Source: an uncultured Muribaculaceae bacterium (GTDB lineage: Bacteria > Bacteroidota > Bacteroidia > Bacteroidales > Muribaculaceae). From it: 64,000 nucleotides of DNA. The notes under the pieces were generated by a model. It did no database searches. It was not told the DNA's origin and saw nothing but the letters and a program-made list of their open reading frames with translations. Shown in pieces: positions 18,430 through 26,988 of the stretch. Every line of letters starts with the position of its first letter. Within the stretch, counting starts at the first letter, position 1. The stretch spans positions 1 to 64,000 of the forward strand of contig CANQQE010000001.1 of the NCBI GenBank assembly GCA_947625935.1, read 5' to 3'. Made by a program: the position numbers and the translations under genes.

Positions 18430-18990
18430 TCAGAATCTTTTTTCATGCCTGACGGTGATGATGTGGCTTTCTGTGATGACTACGTCGACTTTGACATCGT
18501 GGGGCTCCGAATCTATATCGTCAACGAGCTGAAAATCGTAGGCCACACCTACTTTGGTCGCTTTTGTGTCGGCAAGCAGACGGTCGTAGAATCCTTTTCC
18601 GCGGCCAACTCTGTTGCCCCGGCGGTCGTAGGCTATGGCGGGAACAACAACCATCTCTATATTTTCGATAGGGATAAGCTCGTCGCCCGATGGCTCCTCA
18701 ATGTGGAAAGCTCCCAAACGCAAAGCCGATTGGTCGTAAGGTAGTATCTCAAGATTCACACCGTTGACCCTTGGAAGAAAAAAATGCTTTCTGTTGTGCC
18801 AGCGGTCTATAAATTCGCGGGTTGACAATTCATCGGGAAGCGAGTGATACAAGAGGATATTGTCGGCCAGCATGAATGCGGCGGAGTGTTCGAGCACGTC
18901 AAATACTTTTGCGGCCGCCTCTGACTTTTCCTTCATTGACAACAGGCTCTTTTGAGCCTTTACTCGTCGGCGTATATCCTCTTTTTTCAT
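18430..18990 (-). CDS. 5-formyltetrahydrofolate cyclo-ligase
   Basis: Folate salvage enzyme of 186 residues (FAU1/YgfA family) that converts 5-formyl-THF to 5,10-methenyl-THF using ATP. The N-terminal basic segment KKEDIRRRVKAQKSLLS binds ATP phosphates, and the C-terminal block VVVPAIAYDRRGNRVGRGKGFYDR is the family signature with the R-GRGKGFYDR loop (shown here as its two halves). It lies 11 bases downstream of the S41 protease gene and six upstream of the RIC-like gene. Confidence 0.92.
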   Translation of the reverse strand: MKKEDIRRRVKAQKSLLSMKEKSEAAAKVFDVLEHSAAFMLADNILLYHSLPDELSTREFIDRWHNRKHFFLPRVNGVNLEILPYDQSALRLGAFHIEEPSGDELIPIENIEMVVVPAIAYDRRGNRVGRGKGFYDRLLADTKATKVGVAYDFQLVDDIDSEPHDVKVDVVITESHIITVRHEKRF

Positions 18991-19001
18991 GATTCGTTGC
19001 T

Positions 19002-20627
19002 TTATTTCTTTTCTTTTATCGGAGCTGTGGCATTGCCGCTCTTGATTTCATCTATTGAACGCAACACGTTGGTGTCGGTCTTGTTGATTATCGCATAGTA
19101 GGCCGAGATTCCGAGTATGTCACGCGCAATCAAAGCCTTCAGTTGATTAACAATTAATCCGTGGGAAATGTTGATGTAGTACCAGCGTGCAGGGACACCG
19201 TTCTGGGCTGCGAATCCGGCGAACGAACGCAATAATACATCGTCTGAAGGCAGGCGTTTGAGCAGTTGGTCGACGTTGTCTGATTTCAACAGCTCCTGTC
19301 GGTTAAGGTCACAGTATTCAAATGCGAAACGTTGCAGCAGACCTGCGTTTGCCACATTGATATAGTAGCCTGTTATGCCCGAAGTGTCGTTAGGTACGAA
19401 TATGTCAGGCATTATGCCGCCACCGCCGTAGACCGTACGGCCACCGATGGTCTTGAATATATTTTTGGTGTCGAGTTTGATTGAGTCGGCGCTGAATGCC
19501 TCGCCGTGGTTGTAGCGTTCGAGGATGTCGTTCTCGTATGCCGCTGTCTGTCCGAATTTATAATCTTTTTGAATGCAACGGCCCGATGGTGTGTAATAAC
19601 GGGCTATTGTCAGACGTATCGCACTGCTGTCGGGCAATACGAGTTGATGCTGGATAAGTCCTTTCCCGAATGACCGGCGGCCGATGATGAGACCTCGGTC
19701 ATTGTCCTGGATTGCTCCGGCGAGAATTTCGCTTGAACTTGCCGAATACTCGTCGATTAGAACGGTCAACGGAACATTCTGATAGTTGCCGGTGCCATCG
19801 CTGAGATAGATGTCGTCTTCCTTTCCGTCACGTCCTTTTTTGGCCATAACGATAGAGCGGGCAGGGAGGAACTCGTTTGCCATTAATATGGCTGCCTCCA
19901 TCACGCCGCCGCCGTTGCCGCGCAAGTCGATGATAAACGATTTCGCACCATCCTGAGTCAGGTCGTTAAGAGCTGTTATGAACTCGCTGTAAGTGGCGCG
20001 CGTGAATTTACCGACCTTAATGTAGCCTATGTCGCCGGTTGCTATATAGGCGGCGTCTATTGATTTATTTGGTATTTCACCGCGGGTCACCTCAAATTCG
20101 TAGGTCTTCTTTGAATTTTGGCGTTTTACGCCAAGTTTCACGCGGGTATCGGCTTCACCTCTAAGTAGAGTTTTGACATGATCGGCCGATATGCCTATGC
20201 CGGCCACGTTCTCTCCGTTGACTTTTACTATGCGGTCACCTGCGACTATGCCTACTTTCTCGGCCGGTCCGCCGGCTGAAACCTCCAGGACAGTGATTGT
20301 GTCGTTGTTAACCATAAACGATATCCCGATTCCGCTGAACGACCCGTCGAGGTCATCGTTGACCGCTTTGAGGTCTTTGGCCGATATGTATGCCGAGTGT
20401 GGGTCGAGTGTCGTCATCAGTTGCGGAAGGGTGTATTCCAACAGGCTGTCGAGGTTAACTTCATCGACATAGTCGCTTTTAATCAGGTTGAGGATTGTGT
20501 TGAGTTTCTTTTCTGCGGGGGTATTGCCGTGGGTGTTACATAGCTTTTCACCGGCTATCCAACCGCCTACAAATGCTGCCGCTACAAGCAGCGGTATCCA
20601 CATCGCTGAATTTGTTTTTATTTTCAT
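19002..20627 (-). CDS. S41 family C-terminal processing protease
   Basis: Periplasmic serine protease of 541 residues, anchored by an N-terminal hydrophobic segment (about 8-27). A PDZ domain (about 90-165; GSFSGIGISF, GDRIVKVNGENV) precedes the S41 protease core with the catalytic Ser in DEYSASSSEILAGA and the Lys about 25 residues on in RRSFGKGLIQ. A C-terminal extension of about 150 residues follows. Such Ctp/Prc enzymes trim envelope proteins. It lies in the run dCMP deaminase-protease-folate cyclo-ligase, a gene order I associate with Bacteroidota. Confidence 0.92.
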   Translation of the reverse strand: MKIKTNSAMWIPLLVAAAFVGGWIAGEKLCNTHGNTPAEKKLNTILNLIKSDYVDEVNLDSLLEYTLPQLMTTLDPHSAYISAKDLKAVNDDLDGSFSGIGISFMVNNDTITVLEVSAGGPAEKVGIVAGDRIVKVNGENVAGIGISADHVKTLLRGEADTRVKLGVKRQNSKKTYEFEVTRGEIPNKSIDAAYIATGDIGYIKVGKFTRATYSEFITALNDLTQDGAKSFIIDLRGNGGGVMEAAILMANEFLPARSIVMAKKGRDGKEDDIYLSDGTGNYQNVPLTVLIDEYSASSSEILAGAIQDNDRGLIIGRRSFGKGLIQHQLVLPDSSAIRLTIARYYTPSGRCIQKDYKFGQTAAYENDILERYNHGEAFSADSIKLDTKNIFKTIGGRTVYGGGGIMPDIFVPNDTSGITGYYINVANAGLLQRFAFEYCDLNRQELLKSDNVDQLLKRLPSDDVLLRSFAGFAAQNGVPARWYYINISHGLIVNQLKALIARDILGISAYYAIINKTDTNVLRSIDEIKSGNATAPIKEKK

Positions 20628-20686
20628 CGTTTGAAAAAACGTAAGTGGAATAACTTATTGTGTTTTAAATCAATGGTCGCTTTGTG

Positions 20687-21118
20687 TCAGTCGATTTCTG
20701 GAATGTGTACACATTCAACTCCGGCGCGTTCGAGCAGTTCGACTCCTGCCGATAATCTGTATAGCTCGTTGAAAACGACTCGTTTTATGCCGGCCTGAAT
20801 AATCAATTTCGCGCATTCCAAACATGGCGATGCTGTGACATATAGGGTTGAACCGTCGCTTGAGTTGTTGCTGCGGGCCACTTTGGTGATGGCATTGGCC
20901 TCGGCGTGCAAGACGTATGGCTTCGTCTGGCCGTCCTCATCTTCGCATATATTTTCAAATCCGGAAGGAGTGCCGTTGAAGCCGTCAGATATAATCATGG
21001 AATTTTTCACCACAATCGCTCCGACTTTCCTCCGCTGGCAATAGGAGTTTTCAGCCCAAATTCTTGACATCCTCAGGTATCTTTTGTCAAGTAATTCCTG
21101 CTTGTCTATCTGATCCAT
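20687..21118 (-). CDS. dCMP deaminase (ComEB-like)
   Basis: Zinc deaminase of 143 residues, producing dUMP for thymidylate synthesis. Zinc ligands are in HAEANAI and SPCLECAKLI, with the catalytic Glu in HAE. The N-terminal segment RMSRIWAENSYCQRRKVGA is typical of deoxycytidylate deaminases. It is the first gene of the run that continues with the S41 protease 60 bases on. Confidence 0.92.
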   Translation of the reverse strand: MDQIDKQELLDKRYLRMSRIWAENSYCQRRKVGAIVVKNSMIISDGFNGTPSGFENICEDEDGQTKPYVLHAEANAITKVARSNNSSDGSTLYVTASPCLECAKLIIQAGIKRVVFNELYRLSAGVELLERAGVECVHIPEID

Positions 21119-21237
21119 TTTAAGACTAAACTTTTATCGGCGCGAATTTACATACTTTTTGCGATTATCACGCTCATTGGATAATAATTTTAACTGCCGT
21201 TATCGGTTATATTATAACTGATTGCATCATTTTAAGT

Positions 21238-22578
21238 TCATTCATCATCATTGTCAGTCCCGACGATGGCCGATGGCAGGCTTTTTGAAACTTTTGCACC
21301 CATTTTCTTGAGCTTTTCAGCCCTGCTGACGAGATTGCCTTTTCCCTCAGTCAGTTTGTTAAGAGCCTTGTCGTACGCTTCGCGGGTAGAGGTTATGGCT
21401 TTTTCGATGCGAAGCATATCATCTACGAAACCGACAAACTTGTCATACATATTTCCTCCGGCCGTGGCTATGTCGAGCACGTTGTGGGCCATGCGGTCGT
21501 GTTGCCATAGTTGCTCTACAAGTTTGAGGGCTGAAATGAGGTGGGTGGGTGACACTATCAGCACGCGTTGTTCATAGGCTTGTTGCCAAAGTGTGTCGTC
21601 GAGCTGCATCGCCGTTATGTAAGCGCCTTCGTTAGGTATGAACATCATGACAAAATCTGTCTTGCCCCCTCCCACATAGCTTTGATAATCTTTTTGGGCA
21701 AGTTCACGGATGTGCGCTCTTACCGAGGCGATATGTTGTTTGCCAAGAACCGTGCGCTCTTCGTTGTCGTCGCAGTTGACCCAGCCGACATAGGCCGACA
21801 GGGAAACTTTTGAGTCTATTACCACGCATCTCCCATCGGGATAGTTGATTACCACGTCTGGGCGCAAGTGCCGTCCTTCCGCGTCGCGGAGAGTGCGCCC
21901 CTCATCGTCCACGGTCTGCTGGACGGTGAACTCACGTCCGCGCACAAGCCCCGATTTCTCAAGAATGTTTTCAAGAATCATCTCGCCCCAGTCCCCCTGG
22001 GTCTTGCTGTTGCCGCGCAATGCTACGGCGAGTTCCTTGGCTTCCCGGCCAATTGACATATTAAGTTCCATCAGTTCCTTGATTTTTTCCTGAAGGGAAA
22101 ATCGTTCGCGGGCCTCGGTGGAATAGCTGTCCGACACGGTCTTTCTAAACTGCTCGATGTTCTCTTTCAACGGTGTCAGGATTTCGCTCAATCGGGTTTC
22201 ATGCTGCTCCTTGAATGTTCGTGAATTATCTGTGAAAATTTGGTTTGCGAGATTCTTGAATCTAAGCTCCGATTCTTCAGCGAGGCGCTGCTTTTCTTCC
22301 TCGCCAAATCTGATGCGTTCATTCAGCCGGCTGTTTTCCTCCCTGAGTGAAACTTCGGTGGCCCTGCAGGCCAAGAGCTGTTCTTGTGCGAGTGATAAAC
22401 GCTGTTGCTCCTCATGTAACAGGCGTTGGGCGTTGTCGGCAGCGGTTTGTGTGGCGGCGGCTTTCGCTTCGCTTTCCGAAACCTTATCGCGCAATTGCCC
22501 GTTTGATTTGAGTGTTACAAGAAAAATTGAGGTCATAGCTAAGGTAATGACCCCTAAAATAATGACTGCGATTAACAT
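21238..22578 (-). CDS. rmuC: DNA recombination protein RmuC
   Basis: Protein of 446 residues with an N-terminal membrane anchor (about 2-24), a long coiled coil (about 25-150) and the conserved RmuC domain (about 170-400), with KTQGDWGEMILENILEKSGL, the nuclease-fold-like segment RPDVVINYPDG and VVIDSKVSL, and MFIPNEGAY. RmuC limits DNA inversions at short inverted repeats in E. coli; its chemistry is a putative nuclease. It is divergent from the SGNH hydrolase gene, about 100 bases away. Confidence 0.93.
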   Translation of the reverse strand: MLIAVIILGVITLAMTSIFLVTLKSNGQLRDKVSESEAKAAATQTAADNAQRLLHEEQQRLSLAQEQLLACRATEVSLREENSRLNERIRFGEEEKQRLAEESELRFKNLANQIFTDNSRTFKEQHETRLSEILTPLKENIEQFRKTVSDSYSTEARERFSLQEKIKELMELNMSIGREAKELAVALRGNSKTQGDWGEMILENILEKSGLVRGREFTVQQTVDDEGRTLRDAEGRHLRPDVVINYPDGRCVVIDSKVSLSAYVGWVNCDDNEERTVLGKQHIASVRAHIRELAQKDYQSYVGGGKTDFVMMFIPNEGAYITAMQLDDTLWQQAYEQRVLIVSPTHLISALKLVEQLWQHDRMAHNVLDIATAGGNMYDKFVGFVDDMLRIEKAITSTREAYDKALNKLTEGKGNLVSRAEKLKKMGAKVSKSLPSAIVGTDNDDE

Positions 22579-22651
22579 TGTCTATTTAATTTGACTGTAA
22601 AGATAAATCAAAAATTTGACATCCAAAGTCTGTCCATTGCAATGATTTGTT

Positions 22652-22659
22652 TAATTTTG
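22652..22659 (+). promoter_or_regulatory. candidate -7 element for the SGNH-MBOAT pair
   Basis: TAATTTTG is a full match to TAnnTTTG, 20 bases before the ATG at 22680. It lies inside the alternative reading that would start at TTG 22647, which argues that the ATG is the true start. No TTTG sits at the ideal distance upstream. Confidence 0.4.
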
Positions 22660-22679
22660 CAAGAAATATCTTTGATGCC

Positions 22680-23480
22680 ATGAAAAAAGGTCTTTGGGGA
22701 CTATGGGCGATTCTTGCTGTGGCATTGGCCATGTTCCTGATAACGTCAAGTTTCGATTCAATAAAAGTCGGTTCTGTCGAGCTGAAAAGTTCGGGCATGG
22801 CCCGGCGGCTTATGCGTCCGCCGGTGACTGATGCGGAATCGCTTGTCGGGATTGTGGCTGAAACCGTGGGTTCGGTTGAACGGTTTACGGTCAACGACGA
22901 TGCCAATGTAGTCGATACTGCATCTAAGACCATTCTGTTCATCGGTGATTCGATGCTTGAGGGATTGTCGCCGCGATTGGCAGCCTACGCCAAAGAAAAT
23001 GGGCATACACTTTATACGGTTATTTGGTATAGTTCTACCTCAAAAATATGGAGCGATGCAGCCAAATTAACGACCTACATACGCAAGTTCCGTCCCGATT
23101 ATATCTTCATTTGTCTCGGAGCCAATGAGCTGTTTGTTAAGGATATAATGACTAAACGAGATGTGTGCGTCAGAAATATAATAAAAGAAATAGGTGACAT
23201 CCCGTTCGTGTGGATTGGCCCTCCGAATTGGAAGCCCGACACTGGTATAAATCGTTTGATAGCCAACAATGCCGGTAACGGGCATTACTTTAAATCCGAC
23301 GGAATGAAATTTGACCGTGCGAAAGATGGAGCGCACCCCACCCACCAGTCGGCGGCGTTATGGATGGACAGCGTGGTGAGATGGATGTCTCTCCATGCCC
23401 GACACCCCATAAAACTCGATGTGCCATCAGTCGCGCAGGCCCGCCCAAAAAAGGTCGAGGTTTTGCAACCGCTTAAATGA
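22680..23480 (+). CDS. membrane-anchored SGNH/GDSL hydrolase
   Basis: Protein of 266 residues with an N-terminal membrane anchor (about 7-25), so the catalytic domain faces the periplasm. SGNH blocks are visible: block I FIGDSMLEG (Ser), block III CLGANELF (Asn), and block V DGAHPTHQSA (Asp/His). It lies 12 bases upstream of an MBOAT acyltransferase gene. In known pairs (AlgI/AlgJ-AlgX, PatA/PatB, DltB/DltD) the MBOAT carries acyl groups across the membrane and the SGNH partner transfers them to a polysaccharide. The acceptor polymer here is unknown. Confidence 0.82.
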   Translation: MKKGLWGLWAILAVALAMFLITSSFDSIKVGSVELKSSGMARRLMRPPVTDAESLVGIVAETVGSVERFTVNDDANVVDTASKTILFIGDSMLEGLSPRLAAYAKENGHTLYTVIWYSSTSKIWSDAAKLTTYIRKFRPDYIFICLGANELFVKDIMTKRDVCVRNIIKEIGDIPFVWIGPPNWKPDTGINRLIANNAGNGHYFKSDGMKFDRAKDGAHPTHQSAALWMDSVVRWMSLHARHPIKLDVPSVAQARPKKVEVLQPLK

Positions 23481-23492
23481 CCGTAATCTGGC

Positions 23493-24959
23493 ATGGACAA
23501 TATTTGGTTTAACATTCAATCGTTACTCAGCTACGACCCGGCGGCTCCTATGATTTTTTCCAGTGGCCTGTTTTGGTGTCTGTTCATTCTTTTTCTACCT
23601 GTCTATGCTATATTGAAAAAACGCCGGCTACAGATGCTGGTGTTCGTCGTCGCCTTCAGCCTGTATTTCTACTATAAGTCAAGCGGTTGGTTTTTCATGT
23701 TGCTTGTCGGGACTTCGTTGGTCGACTGGGGGTTGTCGCGGATAATGGTCTCGATGTGTAGCAGGTGGCAGCGGCGTCTGTGTCTCACTGCCTCGATTGT
23801 CGTGTCTTTGAGCGTGCTGTGCTATTTTAAGTATGCAAACTTCTTTCTTTGGAACTGGAATAGCATGGTCGAAGGTAATTTCCAGCCGTTAGACATAATT
23901 CTCCCGGTTGGAATATCATTCTACACGTTCCAGTCAATCAGTTATATAGTCGATGTCTACAAGGGTAGGGTGGCACCCACACGGCGATGGATTGACTATA
24001 TGTTTTTCCTGTCATTTTTCCCTGCGCTTGTGGCCGGCCCAATTGTGAGAGCCGATTATTTTCTGCCGCAGATTGAGCGCAATCACACCGCTGTCTCGGC
24101 TGAGATGTACTGGGGCTTTTGGCTTATATTGATTGGTGTTGTCAAGAAAGCGTTGATTGCCGATTATATTTCCCAATACAACGATTTGATATTCGCGTCG
24201 CCGACAGGCTATTCCGGATTTGAGTCACTGATGGGTGTGATTGGCTACACCATGCAGATCTATTGCGACTTCTCGGGCTACTCCGACATGGCCATAGGCA
24301 TCGCGCTGATAATGGGCTTCAGACTCAGCAAAAACTTCGATTTTCCTTATAAATCAAAAAATCTTACAGAGTTTTGGCGTAGGTGGCACATATCTCTGTC
24401 GAGTTGGTTGCGCGATTATGTCTATATTCCCCTTGGGGGCAACCGGCGTGGAACGCTGCGCACTTACGTTAACAATTTTCTTACAATGCTCATCGGTGGC
24501 CTCTGGCATGGAGCGGCATGGAAATTCGTGTTTTGGGGTGCCATGCACGGAGTCGGTCTCGCTGTTCATAAAGCTCTCGCGCCCATATTGCGCAAGATTC
24601 CCGACGTGTGGCCTGTTAGGGCTGTGTCATGGTCCGCCACTATGATTTATGTATCCTTGTTATGGGTGTTCTTTCGTGCCGATTCCTGGCTTGATTCATG
24701 GTTGATAATAAAAAACATATTCACCAACTTTTCCCCTGCGCATATATTGCCGTTTGTTCAGGTGCGGTGGGTGTGGCTTTTGATGATGTCGCTCATAGTG
24801 GTGCTTCATTCCGTCCCGTCGCGGTGGATTGATGGTATTGGGAGATGGTTTGTACGCTCCCCATGGATCGTGAAACTTGTTGTTTTCGTAGCGGTCGTTC
24901 AGATAGTAGTCCAGTTCATGTCGCAAGAAGTCGCTCCGTTCATTTATTTCCAATTCTGA
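23493..24959 (+). CDS. MBOAT family O-acyltransferase (AlgI-like)
   Basis: Polytopic membrane protein of 488 residues with about 10-12 hydrophobic segments. Family motifs are the PVGISFYTFQSISYIVDVY block, NLTEFWRRWHISLSSWLRDY, and the active-site segment IGGLWHGAAWKF with the catalytic His, followed by WGAMHG. It resembles AlgI, which moves acetyl groups from a cytoplasmic donor to the periplasm for polymer O-acetylation. The gene follows the SGNH hydrolase by 12 bases, so they form a two-gene unit. Substrate and polymer are not evident. Confidence 0.92.
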   Translation: MDNIWFNIQSLLSYDPAAPMIFSSGLFWCLFILFLPVYAILKKRRLQMLVFVVAFSLYFYYKSSGWFFMLLVGTSLVDWGLSRIMVSMCSRWQRRLCLTASIVVSLSVLCYFKYANFFLWNWNSMVEGNFQPLDIILPVGISFYTFQSISYIVDVYKGRVAPTRRWIDYMFFLSFFPALVAGPIVRADYFLPQIERNHTAVSAEMYWGFWLILIGVVKKALIADYISQYNDLIFASPTGYSGFESLMGVIGYTMQIYCDFSGYSDMAIGIALIMGFRLSKNFDFPYKSKNLTEFWRRWHISLSSWLRDYVYIPLGGNRRGTLRTYVNNFLTMLIGGLWHGAAWKFVFWGAMHGVGLAVHKALAPILRKIPDVWPVRAVSWSATMIYVSLLWVFFRADSWLDSWLIIKNIFTNFSPAHILPFVQVRWVWLLMMSLIVVLHSVPSRWIDGIGRWFVRSPWIVKLVVFVAVVQIVVQFMSQEVAPFIYFQF

Positions 24960-25104
24960 TAATAGATTCGTTATACACAAAGAAAAAGAGGGCATCTCAC
25001 GACGACCTCTCCTTCCATTCATCACATTATGCTTGTTTCTTTGTAATGCTTTATCGCATTTTATGAGAAAAGTGCTTGTGCTAATATTTATTGTTTCGAT
25101 GGAT

Positions 25105-25680
25105 TCAATAGCGGCTTTCCACTATGTCCCAATCAATGATGTCCCAGAGTCTCTCAAGGGCATCTTTGCGCCGGTTCTGATAATCGAGGTAATAGGCGTG
25201 TTCCCATACGTCAAATGTCAGAATAGGCGTAAGCCCCTCGGTCAGAGGGTTGGACGCGTTCGGACCCTGCGTGATAAACAGTCGGCCGTCATTGTCTCTT
25301 GATAGCCAAACCCACCCGGATCCAAATAGATTGACCCCGGCTTCGACAAACGCTTTCTTAAACTCGTCAAATGAGCCGAATTGGGCGCGTATGGCATCGC
25401 CAAGTTCCCCTGTCGGTTCACCGCCGCCATCAGGTGAGAACGAAAAGAAATAGAAGATATGGTTCCACGCTTGCGACGCATTGTTGAACAACGGGCCTTT
25501 CGCGTGTTTGATTACATCTTCCAACGCCATATCCTCAAACTCCGACCCCTTGATAAGGCGGTTGAGGTTGTCGATATAGGCTTTTTCATGTTTGCCGTAG
25601 TGGTAATCGATTGTCTCTTTACTGATTACCGGCTCCAGGGCATCTTTATCGTAAGGTAGTTCGGGCTGATTGTAAGTCAT
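25105..25680 (-). CDS. sodB: superoxide dismutase (Fe/Mn family)
   Basis: Enzyme of 191 residues that dismutates superoxide in the cytoplasm. Metal ligands are His in YHYGKH, His in AWNHIFY, and Asp and His in FDVWEHAYYLDY. The Gln in NNASQAWNH is at the position typical of iron-type enzymes; anaerobic Bacteroidales enzymes are often able to use Fe or Mn. FGSGWVWL is the usual hydrophobic signature. It is transcribed alone, convergent with the MBOAT gene. Confidence 0.95.
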   Translation of the reverse strand: MTYNQPELPYDKDALEPVISKETIDYHYGKHEKAYIDNLNRLIKGSEFEDMALEDVIKHAKGPLFNNASQAWNHIFYFFSFSPDGGGEPTGELGDAIRAQFGSFDEFKKAFVEAGVNLFGSGWVWLSRDNDGRLFITQGPNASNPLTEGLTPILTFDVWEHAYYLDYQNRRKDALERLWDIIDWDIVESRY

Positions 25681-25809
25681 AACTAATCTGTTTTTTGTTT
25701 GATTTACTTTCTAAACAACTTTCAGTGTAGTTGGTTCTCTACATCAGCCATTGTTTCACATTTATTAGCGCAAAAAAGTGGTGAAGTTCCTGATGAGGTC
25801 GGTCTTCTA

Positions 25810-26988
25810 TCAGTCGGGGTTATATCGGTTAAGTTTGGCGAGAACGGTGTGCATCTCATGCTCCGTCGCTATGTAATCGCGTTGGGCCTGCTTGAAGTAC
25901 GCTGTTTCCTGCAGATAGTCCAATAAACTGATTTCCCCGCCGTCAAGAGCCATTTTCAGCAATCTTTGGGTATCCGACGTGGTGAGTATACGTTCATACT
26001 GTTCGCACTCCTCGCCGAGCCTTATAGCCTGCTGCCTCATAGCGTTCCATTCGGCTTCGAGTGCCGTGTTGCGGCTCACCATCGCACTCTGGTAGCTGTC
26101 TGCCTCGTCCATGGCGGCTTTGACCTTGTTACGGTTGGAAAACAGAGGTAGGGTTACACCGACCGATAGCCCGTTGAACCGTTCGCCAAGCTCATAGTCA
26201 TAACGGTAGCCGACGGAAAATCCCGGCATCCTTGAGTTGCGCTCCACTTTGGCGTTTGCGAGCGACAGCTCCTTCATGTTGTTCAGATAGCGGCTTTGGT
26301 TATCGTTCTGCCGCAGTATTTCGGCATATTCCGCTTCTGTCCTGACGCCATCTTCCGCAGGGTATTGGTCGAGCGACAGTGTGTTTTCCCAACCGAAGCC
26401 GGGATTGACGGCGCGCAGCTCGCCTACTATAGCTTCGCGGGCTATGATTGCTTCATTCAACTGGCGCGTCACCCCAAGCAGTTCGATTTCAATCTTTTTG
26501 ACATCGAGAATCGTGGTTTCCCCTTTGTCGAAACTTGTGCGGTACTTGTCGAGCAGTTGGGTTAGTGAACTTTTTATGCTGTCGAGCAATGCCGCGTCGC
26601 GGTTGGCATGGCAGAGGTCTATCAGCGATAATTTCACCTTTAGCCTCAGTTCGCTTAGTTCACTGTCAAAAGACGATTGCGACGCTTTTCTCATCAGCTT
26701 TGCCGCGCTTGAGCGTGCCGGGTAGGTTCCGGGCCAGTCAAAGCCCTGACTGACACTTACCCCCCACTTGTTTCCTATCCCTTTCATCCCCCACTGGTGT
26801 TCAAATTCCACTTCGGGATCATTCAGATTGTTGGTTGTCAGGCTGTTGGCTGTTTCGGCTCGTAGCTTTGATTTAAGAGCCTCGACCTGAGGCGATGTTT
26901 CTATGATTTCTTCCACAAGCCGGTCGGTTATGGCGTTAGCGCACATGACCGACGCGGTCATCACTGTGGCTACGACTATTCTTTTCAT
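25810..26988 (-). CDS. TolC-family outer-membrane efflux protein (CusC-like)
   Basis: Protein of 392 residues with a signal peptide ending near CANA and two long repeated coiled-coil regions of the outer membrane efflux protein (OEP) type. It lies at the 3' end of a metal-efflux operon and its start overlaps the RND pump gene by four bases. The trimeric channel would span the outer membrane and join the RND pump through the adaptor encoded upstream. Its length is slightly short compared with TolC, as is common for Bacteroidota CusC-type proteins. Confidence 0.88.
   Translation of the reverse strand: MKRIVVATVMTASVMCANAITDRLVEEIIETSPQVEALKSKLRAETANSLTTNNLNDPEVEFEHQWGMKGIGNKWGVSVSQGFDWPGTYPARSSAAKLMRKASQSSFDSELSELRLKVKLSLIDLCHANRDAALLDSIKSSLTQLLDKYRTSFDKGETTILDVKKIEIELLGVTRQLNEAIIAREAIVGELRAVNPGFGWENTLSLDQYPAEDGVRTEAEYAEILRQNDNQSRYLNNMKELSLANAKVERNSRMPGFSVGYRYDYELGERFNGLSVGVTLPLFSNRNKVKAAMDEADSYQSAMVSRNTALEAEWNAMRQQAIRLGEECEQYERILTTSDTQRLLKMALDGGEISLLDYLQETAYFKQAQRDYIATEHEMHTVLAKLNRYNPD

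Noticed and set aside
22647-22679. Upstream TTG start for the SGNH hydrolase
   Set aside because: The TTG overlaps the candidate -7 element, and the ATG at 22680 is followed directly by a membrane anchor.
24960-25104. Terminator hairpin between the MBOAT and sodB genes
   Set aside because: On the minus strand AGAGG and CCTCT can pair before a T run, but the stem is only five bases with a 14-base loop.
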